Positions 49,341 to 61,800 of a DNA stretch of 64,000 nt are shown one piece after another. Origin of the DNA: Stercorarius parasiticus (lineage: Eukaryota; Chordata; Aves; Charadriiformes; Stercorariidae); NCBI GenBank assembly GCA_013396915.1, contig VWZL01001352.1:62001-126000 (forward strand). The letters are read 5' to 3'. How positions within the stretch are numbered: the first letter of the stretch is position 1; every line of letters begins with the position of its first letter. A model generated the notes under the pieces. The model searched no databases and was not told the DNA's origin. It was given only the letters and a program-made list of their open reading frames with translations. Position numbers and translations under genes: made by a program.

Positions 49341-49385
49341 AGAAGGGGGGGGAAAGAAAAGAAAGGGGAGGGGAGGGGAGAGGAG
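49341..49385 (+). repeat. 45-nt uninterrupted purine tract
   Basis: Only A and G from 49341 to 49385, including an eight-G run at 49345-49352 and three GGGGA steps at 49365-49379. A single T at 49386 then breaks the tract before a further GGAAGGGAA. Such sequence can form triplex DNA or, from the G-runs, a G-quadruplex; the minus strand is the matching pyrimidine tract. Confidence 0.85.
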
Positions 49386-49981
49386 TGGAAGGGAATGAGA
49401 AACAAAATTATTAGTAGTTTAAGAGTAAACATTTGTTCAAACTGTAGCAGGATAAATTTCTTCACGCTTCAGTGCAATGCAGTTGGGTAATGTAATGTCT
49501 ATGGTTAAGATTTTGGAATATAATCATACATTGAATAACAAACAGTGATAACAACTACTTATTTGGTATAGAGCGACCCGTTTATGACCCTAAAGTAAAA
49601 ACTGGAGCATAGAGGAGTACAGGCTTGGGATGGTATTGGAGGCCTTGGAAGTCCAGGCACATGATGATATCAGAGGCCTTAGGGCTATCACTCACTCAGT
49701 AGCTATCAATTGTAGTCATCAGAGGCAAACTTAGAAGCTAGAGTCACTTTTGGTGATAACAGGGTCAACAAAGTGGGGATCAATGAAGATCTGGAGATGC
49801 AGTTCCTGCTGCTGCTTCATAAACCTGTTTTAATATTGCTACTTTGAGGAAGCCATCACAGATATTAGGAAAGAATATAGGTATTGCACTGAACATTAAT
49901 ATTTGGTTTCGATTTATGCCTACATAGGAAGAAAGGTAGTTGCAGTAACTGTGGATACTTAATGTACATCTGCGACAACTA

Positions 49982-50007
<26 letters not shown>
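49982..50007 (+). repeat. (GT)13 microsatellite
   Basis: Thirteen uninterrupted GT units. It is the longest pure dinucleotide repeat in the window and likely polymorphic in length between individuals. Confidence 0.95.
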
Positions 50008-50012
<5 letters not shown>

Positions 50013-53000
50013 GCACTTTGGAACTACCTGTGTGTGGATTAACCAATAAATCTTGGGTAACAGTATGGACTAGACTGGGATTTCTCTTCCCCTTCTCCCC
50101 TCCTGAGCCTTGTTTTGAGTTTTGATAATTTAATCTTTAACTTGGATGCAAAAAATTGTTCACAAAATTATCTGTAGTACTGGCATATCATCCAAACTTT
50201 ATTTCATTTTCTTTTCCTAAGATTTTTCCCCATCTGTTATACAAATATAAATGACGAATAGTGCTAGAATTATTATATCAGTAAGTTTAACCTTACATGG
50301 ACTTTTTGTTTGTTTGCTTAACTCCAAGTTCGGTGGTATTTATGTCAAGAAAAGTATTTACCAGTGCTGCTTATTTCCTTGACCTACTGTGGGCAGATGG
50401 TAGAGGCCACGCACACACGATCAACAGAAACCGCAAGAACAGAAGAGAAACCTATGGTGCTGGGAGAACAGCACCCAAGGGGACACTAAAAACAAGCCTG
50501 GAATTAGAAGAGCGATGTTTTCATAACAGCAGCTTGTGCTTGCAATTTTTTTTTTTTCTTCCTGGCAACGGTGTTAAAATATTAGCTTTAAAAAAATTCC
50601 AAGAATATTTTGGAACACTAACACACACATGCACAAAGAAATGCTCTTACTAAATTCACACTTAAAAAAAGACTGAATAGACAATTTACCTATTTTGCTT
50701 TATTCCTTTTACATTATTTTAGCCCGAAACTACAGCTCTATGGCTGGCAAAAATAAAGGAAAACTGAAAGATGATAATAATACTAATATAATTTACTAAA
50801 ACAAATGCACACAGGAGAGAGAGAAAATTTATTAATTTTGGTCTATAGGACAGATCCTTTATATACCCCTTGCTCAGAGAAAGGCTCATCAGCTAGAGAG
50901 GTAAATACATACTTTTCTTTTTTTTTAAAGTTTAATCATATGTGTAAAAATATATGTATATAAATGCACATATATAGAGAGACAAACAGAAAAAGAGACA
51001 AAAGAATACATTTAATTGCATTGCAGAGTGACTATGTTCCCTATATATTTAAACTATATATACTAGAAGGTGACATTCATGTTACTCTTTTGTTCAACAA
51101 ATAATACATCATGATGCAATAATAATTGTCTTTCTAAATTATATTTTCACAATTTGGATGACCCTTATCTTTATTTTCCAAATGGAGATAATGCCGCTTG
51201 AAAAGTCACCTGTTCAGAGTTGGAGTCTAACTATCAGAAATATGCCATGTAACAGCTGCTATGCCCAAATAAACTGTAGAAATAGGGGTGTAAATTTCAA
51301 AGTTCACTAGACCAGGTAGTGAGGGACACTGAGGATAAATTTACTTCTGAGACTGAGTATATACAGCTGTTTCTATCCAATAATTATGGTATTAAAAGCA
51401 CTCCCTCTGTCCTTGATAGAAATGTAAAAGACCATGTCTCCAAACAGTAGTGCTATAAGAAATTGAGGGTATAATGGCACCTTTAGTCGCACCTAAATAG
51501 CTAACTGTATTGATGGATTGTCTGTGGACCAGACTTCTGAGTTTATTTCTTTTCTGGCTCTGTTATTTTACTTGTGTGACAAAGGAAGAGAACTTAATAA
51601 GTGAGGAGCAAACTTTTTCAGCGTTTCTGACATAGTTTGATAAAAACAGTATGTTCTAATCACATTTTCAAGATTTTCTATATGCGCTGCAAGTTTCTTT
51701 AAATGATGCATTAATAATATGATTATTAAGATTAATCCTTGCACTTAGTGAAACCTCCACATCCTTGGCAGTCATCAGAAAAAGAAATGTTTTCCTTTGA
51801 AAGAAGTTTCAATATAGTGTGGATATAGACAGGAAGATAGTTGCCAGTTACTTGGCTATTTCTGCACATTTGCTTCTAGATATGGCCAAAATATTTGACC
51901 ATGTGTCAGCTGAAAAGAAGTACATCCTAAATTTTGGAAGACTGATGATTTTGTTCTTTAGGGTTCTTTCGTTCATGTTTAGATACTATTTACTTAATTA
52001 GAGATTTTTTTCAAAGGAGCTACATAGCGTTTCTTGTGTGTAGATGCAGTATTTAAAAGGAATCAACACTGGAAAATGTCTTCAAACTGTTTAGTAGTAG
52101 CTATCAAAAGTAGTCAAGTACACAGTTTTCTGATGTACATTTTTCAGTCGGCATTAGTGGGTACGTGCACAGCTCCCCTTTTATCATCACTTGTAAATTA
52201 CTATAAGAATTATCTATCCATAGAAAGAAAACATTTTATCTCCAGCTGTCTTAAAAACAACATAGCTTTGAAATTTTTTTCTATAATATTTGCAAACCAA
52301 AAGGCTTACTCTGTCTTCCTCCATTTCTTCTATATTTGTTTTGCTCAATATTTTGAGAGGCTGACAGTCAAAAGCAGTATATAAAAAGATAATAATATAT
52401 AATAAAAATCCAACATAAATCTATAGAAAAGAGTTTATGTCCTACTCATCATCCCAAACCACTACTGTGATGCTAGAGGAACATGTAGTTTTCTCTTTGC
52501 CATAGTTTGCTGAGGTTTTCCAACTGAGAAGAGCATCAAAAAAGATGGAATGGTAAATAGAGGCAGAGAGAGGCATAGAAAAATCAAGTGTCTTGCTTTT
52601 GGGACTTTAATTCTTGTTCCAGTGGAGATAACAGAATGCTGACAGTTCGGATGAAAACATAACGAAGAAAGAAATGTTCAGGTTTGATTTAAGGATGCTC
52701 AAACTCAAATGGTACTTGCACTTTTTCAGTGATTGATATGGAGATTGGAAAACTGTATAAAAAATATTTCTACCAAAGCCTTTAAAAAGTTAAGTGTCAT
52801 ATTATGCATCATTTTCAGGAGTAACGTATAGAGATTTGTACTTTCATGTGTTTCTTTAGCACATATATATATGTCCAAGATGTATCACTTCTGATTCCAT
52901 ACTAGCACCAGCCTTTTCTTTTCATAGTTTCATCCATGTTCTTTTTATTATCCGAAAGTTTTCTCTGGTCTAGGGAATATAAATGCTGTCTCCTTTGATC

Positions 53001-56000
53001 TTTTCAAAGTATTTCTGTGGGCATTTACATGGACCTTTGTCCATCTTCTCCCTTTTGTCTGTCAGTTCCTCTTAATGATTTCCTTCTTCCACTTTTCCAG
53101 GACTTTTAACAGTGTTAGTTTATATCCTTTTCCATCTCACTCATGTTGTTCTCCACAAATTATCAAGTGCTACCTCTAATCAACCTAACCAGACACTGAT
53201 CCTAATCACAAGGCTCTTTGAAATGCATTCCTTTCTTCATAGACTACCAAGTAGGCTACCTGTGGACCCTCGAGGAGTCACTTCATAAAAATCTTCTTAA
53301 GAATTTTTCCATCTGGCATTCCTTCAAGGAACTTCCAATGGATCAGAGTTAGGCAGGATTATGAGGGATTTGTTGTTGTTGTTCGTTTGAGAAGCAAGAG
53401 TGGTAAAAATACTTGTGAATTACTAAATTGCTTAGGCCAGGGAGCAGAGGCCTAACAAACCCTGCGAAGGAGAGGGAACAATAGCCCGTTGTCTTATGGG
53501 ACTGGATCCCTTGTATCTGTGTGTTGTGTTTTGATAAGACTGTTAAAATAGCAATTACTCCAGTGATGTATTTATCAGAAGTTCTATATGTACATCACAT
53601 ACTCCATTTGTGACAGCTACAGGATTTGCAAGATTTTCAGTGTAACACTAGTCTATTCAGTACCTTTTAATATTGCTGTCCCCTAAATTCTAATTCGCTC
53701 TATATATTTATGGCAGGTACTGTTTTTGTCTTCCTTTAATATGGATTGTGATTTGAAATATGTTACATGCAAAAATTTAGTGAATTGACTGAGTGTAACA
53801 CATTGTAGAATTAACCGTAGCAGTTAGGTTGTGGGGACCTGGCATTCTGACATTCTTTCTTATTTTATTCTTTAATATTGCAGCATGAGACTATAAAATT
53901 GAATTAGGTGTGTGATTTTTAAAATAATAATAATAAAAGATTATTACAGCTGATAGTTGTCAACAGAATTTCCAGAAATGGTCCACTGTAAGTTCCTGCT
54001 TTACTTGCACGTAATTTGGATCATTTTTAAAATGGAAATTTCAGCCAAAACAGTTTAAAACTTTAGAAAATTAAGTTTAAGTTTAATTATACTAGCTATT
54101 TAAAAAATACAGAAACACTTTCTTTAAGAACTCTGCATATAGAACAAGGATCTGAAATACAATAGGAATTTAGTTTTAAATAAAACATATAGTACATCAT
54201 AATTTATATAAATTGTAATTCTTTCAAAAATGAGAGTGGTCATTTTATATATTCAATATTAGTAGCTGTAATCAGTGAAGAAGCTATGCTCCTGATCATA
54301 CCAAAATTTTTACTAGCTCCTAAAGTTTTTGAGGCTGTTCATATGAGAGATCAAAAAAATCAGGTGAGCAGGTTTTTTTCCCTTATGGTTCATACGCATG
54401 ACTGAACTGTGTGTACACAATTATTTTTTTTTTTATTTTATTTGAAAACTATATACATCTGGTAAAGAGAATTTTTTATGACCAATTTCCAGACAATAGT
54501 GGTTAAAAAGAGGAAAAACATGTCAGGACATAAGTGAACTTTCTGTTATTGCGAAGTGGTTGTCCTGATGCACTGTAGTGCACTGAGTTGTCCTCTGTTC
54601 CATGGCTGCATGTTGCCACCTTCACCTATGATGCTTTTCTCTCTTGGCTGTATAACCACCTAGAGGAAAAGCCAGCTGCAGTTACAGTGCAGAATAGGGA
54701 GGGCTACTGGACATGGTAGCAGGCCTCATAGCACTACCCGCCAGTAGGTCCTTTTGCTTCAGAAACTGATCTTTTAAATTCAGGGGTCTTTCCACCATAC
54801 CTCTTTTGTACATCCAAACATCTGTTTCCTTCATCAAGAAGCTAAAAGGTTATCAGATCCTCCCAAAGCTCTCACTACGACTTTGTTAAATTTCACCGCT
54901 GATTTAATCACTTTCAACAGATTAAGATTTCTTTTCTATTGCTTGCAAGTCTGTGCTTGTTTGTCCCTGCAGCATTCTGTTTGTCTCAAATATTATATTT
55001 TCTTTATTATAGTATTTTCCTGACCAATGGAGGAGACCTTTAAGTAGAGAAGACCTTTTTGTTTTCTCTGTTTCCTGTGTTGTCTCACTTCCTTCTAGTC
55101 TTTCTTTACATGAGGTAGCCACATAGATAAACAACAGTTTGTCCTACTAAAAAAGATTATACTAATTTGTTCCAATTCATATTCTGTCCTTGCTTACCTG
55201 AAACAAAGTCCATTAATGACTAGTTTAGGCACCAGTGCACTTAAGTTAAGTGGGCCGGATCTCCCTCTGGTGTCTTTCAAAGACACATCCTATCTTTGTT
55301 TCCCATAACCTAGATACTTCTTCAGACCTTTCTTTCTCCTCATGGTATACGGACAAAATTTAGGTGTTAATTGACCGTGTCTTACCACCTATAAATGGTG
55401 AGAGTGATACCTTCTTTTTCTTAACACTAGTTTGTACTACCTCTTTTGGTTATAAGCTTTTGAGGCTGGAAGAAGTTTTCTAGTAGCACAGTGTATATAA
55501 CAACTACCTAATGTTAACAATGGTCCCTGGGTTTGACTATAAATCCAGCTTGCTCTTTAGATGAGAGGAAATGTGTGTAGAGCAATTTTAAGTGCAAGAG
55601 AAAAGACATTAATGCAAATCAAAATATTTCCTTAAACAATGCCAGCATATTTCCATAAACAATGGACCACCGAATAACCAAGTCTGAGAGAGGCAGGTAT
55701 ATTTGTGTTCTTTGCTCTTACACACATGATGTAGATTGTGCTAAGAGCTTGTGACCAAGACAGTTTATTACTCCGGAAACTTAAATTTCTTTTACTTCAA
55801 TGAAAGCAGTCTAATTGAGCCATCTTGGTAATGTGTGAAGCATATTGATCATTTACAGTGATGATGACTTTCACCAATATGAAAAGTACCCTGATTAGAA
55901 TAGGACTAGCAAAAAGCAAAATGTTTCTGGGAGAAAAGAGGTAATAATTTTACTTTCAAATTCTCATTCTTGAAAGGAATGAAAAAAAAAAGAACCTGTC

Positions 56001-59000
56001 TGAACTGTCAACATTAATAAAAGAAACTTTTCTGTTCTGTTACAGTTGTTACAGACAGTCACTGAAGAGCAGCAAAACCTATTGGAAAGTTTTTCATGAC
56101 ACTGACAGTAAAATCACTTACATGAATAGGAAAAGAGAGAAATATTTTGGTTTAGATTCAGAACTTTTTCTAACTACAATAAGTTTGCCATCCCAAGGAT
56201 TTTTGATAGCTGTCTAATATTTCTGAGAATAACTCTGATAATCTTTAGTAGACAGAGCACACCCTAAATGTATCTTTTTTTGTTCAGTGACACATTACAC
56301 AAAGTATAAACTGTTTCAACACACGCCAAGGATTTCAACTAAAGTATTAAGGGAATAGGTCTAAAAATAAAAATGCTCTTTCTGGTGTCCTCCTAATTCT
56401 ATTAGGAATCTTTTGTATATTTATTTTGTTATTACTGATGTTCCTACTTTGGTGAATTATATAAATTTAAAATACATCAAATAGCAAATAAGCAATCAAG
56501 GAAATACATAATAAAATATAATATTAAGTGTGGGATCTGGAGAAAAATAATAAAGAAATGAAAGTAAATATGTGACCTTAGAAACACAGAAATATGCTGT
56601 TTTGTTTTTCACTGTCAGTCCAATAAAAGGTATTTACATCTTACCACACTTGTAGGTTTACTTCTCTGAACATTTTAAATAGGTTTTGACTGTTCTTTCT
56701 AGCATCCCCATCAAATGTAAAATATTGCTTAACCAATGTCAAAAAGCATGTCTATGGTCTTCCAGTTTTATGTAATGGACTCTGAGGCAATAGATAGTTG
56801 AAACCAGGTTTCTGAGAAAAAACCACAATTACAAGGTGAGGCAATCTGCCAAGTTTCTGAATAAGTCACTCCTGTTTTGCTAAATACATTACAAAAATTA
56901 TTAAAAAACAAAACAAAACAAAAAAAAAAACCCAACCAACCTGCAGAAAAAAGAAAATTTAGAAAATAAACTACAGTGTATAAAGTACAACTGTACACAA
57001 AGTGACAATCCCTGCATCTTAATGAAGTTATAGCTAACTTCATTAAGAAGGCTAAGTATCAGGCTACTCAGCAAGCAGAAGTTACGATATCAGAATCTGT
57101 GTCTGCAGATACAGCCAAGCACATTGTTTTGCCGTATGACTTAGCTCTTTCAACATCTGAAGATGTTGATAAAGTGATACTCAGAATCTAAATGTATCTG
57201 TATGTGATGTTTATACATAAACTAGGAGCTCAATTCAGTTGCCAAATCTTAAACATGTAGAACCATTTGAAATGCCCTCTGCCATCCAAAGCATCCACAT
57301 GCAGCTTGAAAATATCAGATGGGACCTCATTTTGCTTTGCCCCAGGATACCAGACTAACAACTAGAGGTCAGGTCGATTGTCCTACTACATCTCCAGTAT
57401 CACTAAAACTTTATGTTCTGGCAATTGAATCAAGTTTCTGACCAATATAGCAAACAACGTGTAGAGGGATTGTCACCCATCCAAACAGAGTTGTCTAATC
57501 TAGGGTGAACTGAGAAGTTGTTCTGACTTGTATGAATGTGGTGAGTGGATCTCCTTGACTTTTTGAGAACTTAGGCTTCGGTGTAAACACCTACGTGCAG
57601 ATGCTTAGACTCAAATGCCTCAGTTTGGAGCTGAATACAACTTTTTGTAGGAATACTGAAAGGAAAACGGTGGAGGAGAGCAGCCTGAGAGAGAGGAGAT
57701 TAGGATGGGGTGATGTGGAATGAGCTGATGTAGAGAAAACTTGATTGTCTGACACGGGGGAGAACTAAAACTTTTTTCCCAAATGCTTACTGTGGTTTTA
57801 CTGAATTTTATTTTTCCTACAGAATCTGAGCTGTGATTTTAGCCGTACCTTTCAGAATAGTTCTTAAGACGTTCTATGACAGTAAATCTAATTGAATGCT
57901 TTCTGTGCTGCAAAATCTGTTTAAGAAATTTTCACCACCTCTCGCTTTGCTTTCTCACTCCTTGTTTCTATGAATGCACTGACATTTGCTGATGGTGTAA
58001 CTGTCGGAGTCATGTTGTAAACTAGCTCAGTGAAATGGACTGCATTATAAAATAAGCCAAAAAAAAGTATTGTCACTTCCACAGAAGATGAATAAGAGGC
58101 TATATCTCAGTCACATTGTTCTGATGATTGTTCTTTTGTCTGTGCTATCTCTGTGGTACAATGGTACCAGACAATACAGAATTCCCTCCCTATAGTGACT
58201 TAGTTAAGCAGGCAGCAAATAAAAGGAAACACGTTGATCCAAAGTTGTACACATTACTAATTAAGTTTCTGAGAGAGGGAGCGAGCAGGTGAGTAGATCC
58301 ATTTATTTTTGTGTGTTTAACCTGAATCCAACCTAAACGTGTTCAACCTAAATCAACCATTTAAATGGGTTTTATTATAATTAAGCACATTCGTTGGATA
58401 GAGTTAATGATCTAAATGGACAGGTCAGACATTGGTCTGGGGAAGAGCTTAAAACATGAACCTCTCAGTAATACAGATTAATGACAAATGGGGAAATATT
58501 AAGGAAGTTATAGGCCCAGGGGTAAGAAAAGTGAAAGAAGTGATATTGAAAACACAAGTGTAATGGGAGGAGACAGGAAGAGGAATAAAGAAGCATGGAG
58601 TGAAACTGAGAGAAAGATGCTACCGGAGAAGAGACATGGGAGCAGTGAACCAAGTATCAGTGGCCAGCAAAGTCCCTAACAGCTGCAGGCTGTGATGCTC
58701 CTCCCAAAGCATGGTTCTCCCTGTGCAGCCCAGTGGAGAATCTTGGTTTCCTCAGCTATCCACCTTCCCCCTGCAGCCAGACACAGCAAACCTTGCTTGC
58801 ATACATTCTGCTTGCCTCATCTGCATTATCACACATGACCTCCAATATGCTGGGGAAAAAAGCCTCATGCCTTCGGCCTACATTCACATCCTGTTGGATG
58901 GGACCATTTTGGCACAGCCAGTGCTTCTGTTGGTCGTTCAGGCACAGATACAGAAGATCTTATACCCATCCTGCAAGAAAAGTCGTTCAAAGATGTCTCT

Positions 59001-61376
59001 AGGCTTAACTACATTGTTGTCATCTTGGTGAGAAGCTCCTTTGCATGTGTGACAAAGGGAAAAGGACAGGGATAGTGGCAGATGACTGAAAGCATATATG
59101 GAAGCTGTTATTTGTAATACATTCTTTATCTTTTTTAAGTTAGCTTGTATATATTTTAGCTCACAATATTTTTTTTAAAGAAGGAAATACAGAAAGAGCA
59201 GAAATAATATGGTGTGATACTACATATACTTAAAATACAGTCGTGTATGTATTTAAAAATTAAACCAAGACTTACTGATGAACTTCAGCCTTAACCATTT
59301 AGTATGACTTTTATAATAGTTGGAGTAGATAAAGATTTTTTACTTTGCATGCACACTAAGTGGCTATATACCTCTTTCTTTAGATTTATGAAATGAAGGC
59401 TTATGAAATGAAGCTGCACTTCAGTGGAAGTTTTTAATGCTCCAGGTAAAAATAAAAGGTGGCTGAACATACTGAAGAATTTGTTAAACGGGTCTGATTC
59501 TCTGAGGGTTTGTATCAGCAAGATCCACTGACAGAACTGAAAAGTCTGTTCTGATGTATTATGGCACAAATCTTTTTTTCCTTGGAATACACCTTATAAG
59601 ATTTACTTTTAAAGTTTCCTGCAGCCTGACATCCAAGCTAACAATATTTAAAAGGCACAAAAAACTAGGAGGTGATCAGTTCTCATTTAAATGGACCACC
59701 TCATTCTATCATTTTCTTTTAAGCGTAATAAATCATAATTGCTGTTAATACATTGTTAAAAGCACTGTAGAAAATAAGTGCTATGCTATTCTTGTTCTGT
59801 TTCTTGGAAATAGAAGGTCCACTGTGAATTTTTCTTCGTGAAAACTTTTCGTCATTACTACCTGTGGCATGAAACAGATCAAACAAAATGTCATGTTCAG
59901 ACCGACAGCATAGCAAATAGCTGGCATTAGCAGTCATTAGCTGAAAGAAGAGCTTTGAAACAGGAGGGAAGAAAAGGAGGGTTTGGTTTCCTTATACTTT
60001 GTAACCCCAAATTTCTAATTCAGAGACAAGATTTAATTAGTTCTCGTACTAGCACAAAATGGAAGGTAGCCAAGGAACTTGAATCTGTTAGGGTTGATCA
60101 TAATAAAAACTCCTATGAACTTCTTATTTATCCTTTCTCTGTCCTGTGATGATGTGAGGGTATAAGGATGCATGACTGTTGCTCATCTACCTCTCAACAA
60201 GAATACTGTGCTGAAGCAATTATCTGTTCTTTAGTTATCATTAGAAAAAACTAAGTTATGGGAAACTTGCACCCAGCATACTCCTGCAGTTGTAAAGATC
60301 TCTACAGGGCTCCTTACAAAGCAGTGAGTTTGTAACTCAACAATGTGCTTCAAAAATAATAAGTGCAAACTCTTCCATAGGGATGCCTACCTTAAGGCAA
60401 CAGACAGAGACATCTTAGAGTTTCCTATCTGACATTTCAATCTGTATTTGCTTTAGCATTCAAAATCCTTCCACTCCTACTGCTATTATACAGCCACCTC
60501 TGCACTGCTTAGTCATCATCAGAAGACATGAGTGGAAAATCTGTAAGGGTAGTTTTCTCTAGCCTTAGCACTCCAAATGTGCAGATTTCCAACTAGTTTT
60601 CTGATTCTGCTTTTTCCAAGTAGATGTGCCAGCTTTTAGCACTTTTCATTTCCAACCTTCTTCTGTCATGTTTTGTTGTAATGCATTCACCCTTTGAAAT
60701 AAGTTGCAAGTAGTACATTCAGAGTATCGGGAAGAATAAGTAAACTTTCAGACTTGACAATAATTGCATTTTCTATGACAGGCTTTGATGTCTTCTGTAT
60801 TCACACCTATCTCTAATAAATACATCGAAGTAATGACTACCAAAAATAAATCTTTTTCTTTCTTCTACTCATCATATTCTTTTTGTCAGTCTAAAGTAGT
60901 ATACATGCATTCACATTATTTCTCACCTAAGTGAAGTACAGAGGAACAACAAAAACATAGAAGTGCAAGATTTTTTCTACCTTTGAAAATAAATTTTCAA
61001 AAGTAATAGAGTACCTAACTAATAAATCAACATTATGAAACAATGAAGACTCCTGCACATTTGTTTAAAATATAAAAGAATCACCATGACATGGACAGAC
61101 CAATAAATGTTGGAGAAATAGTGATAATAGTAGATTTGCTGGTGTTAGGTGCTGCGACAACTCAAAAAAATCTGCAATTGGAATCAGTAGTCAGCACAGA
61201 AGTCCTGCTTTTTTATATTTCTTTAGAGGACTTCTCTGTTTTCACTTATAAGAACATACTATCTGCTTTCAACAGATATGGGTTATTAGTTATTTATTGA
61301 TTTTATCTGCATGTCTCTCACCTGCACCCCAAAATACAATCTTAAAATAAAAATATAGCACTGCCTTCTTTTCCAG
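50008..61376. other. Unique AT-rich non-coding DNA
   Basis: More than 11 kb without a gene or transposon I can support. Features seen are an A/C-only tract at 56903-56941, a strong palindrome at 57017-57048, a second palindrome at 57150-57169, and a slightly GC-richer patch at about 58700-59040 where two overlapping plus frames (106 and 89 codons) show no motif. Confidence 0.5.
57017..57048. repeat. Perfect 14-bp inverted repeat, 4-nt loop
   Basis: TCTTAATGAAGTTA (57017-57030) and its exact reverse complement (57035-57048) surround TAGC. As RNA or single-stranded DNA this would make a 14-bp stem with a tetraloop. It is too short for a microRNA precursor and lacks a T-tract to act as an RNA polymerase III terminator. 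Confidence 0.85.
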
Positions 61377-61800
61377 TGTCATGGTTTGGGCTGGACTGGC
61401 CACTGACGAACCAGGACAATTCAGGAAGAAAAAGTGAGACATTTCCTGTAATGATGCTCCTCTCCTTGGAACTACTTATTGTTAAATGTACAGTGCCTTT
61501 CTATTAATTGGGCAATGCAATAGGACACATTTGCATTCAGAGACCTATGATCTCTTTTACCTTGTATAGGTACTTCATACAGGAACAACCAATAACCCTG
61601 AATCAGACTGATGGAGAACTCCGCCAAACTTTATTCAAGCTTTGTTGAAGATTGTCTTCTGAGGACACCCTTTTCCATTTTTGTGAGGGAGGGAGCTATT
61701 TATGTTGGTGTGAATGTGTCAGACATCTTGTCAAGGAATAGTAGCAGTTCTAAAACTCACTTATTCCTTACCCTTCTCAACCGTGTACCATATGGTGTAC
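61377..61800 (+). mobile_element. LTR-like sequence, 5' end recognisable, 3' end unknown
   Basis: Starts TGTCATGGTTTGGGC then TGGACTGGCCACT, matching at 27 of 28 positions the minus-strand fragment that begins at 22811. TG and the general form of the terminus fit an avian LTR. Downstream, a CCAAT-like CAACCAATAACC lies near 61587-61598, but no clear TATA box, terminal CA or target duplication is identified. The right limit is arbitrary. Confidence 0.4.

Noticed and set aside
57017..57048. microRNA precursor
   Set aside because: The stem is only 14 bp with a 4-base loop, far shorter than a miRNA hairpin.
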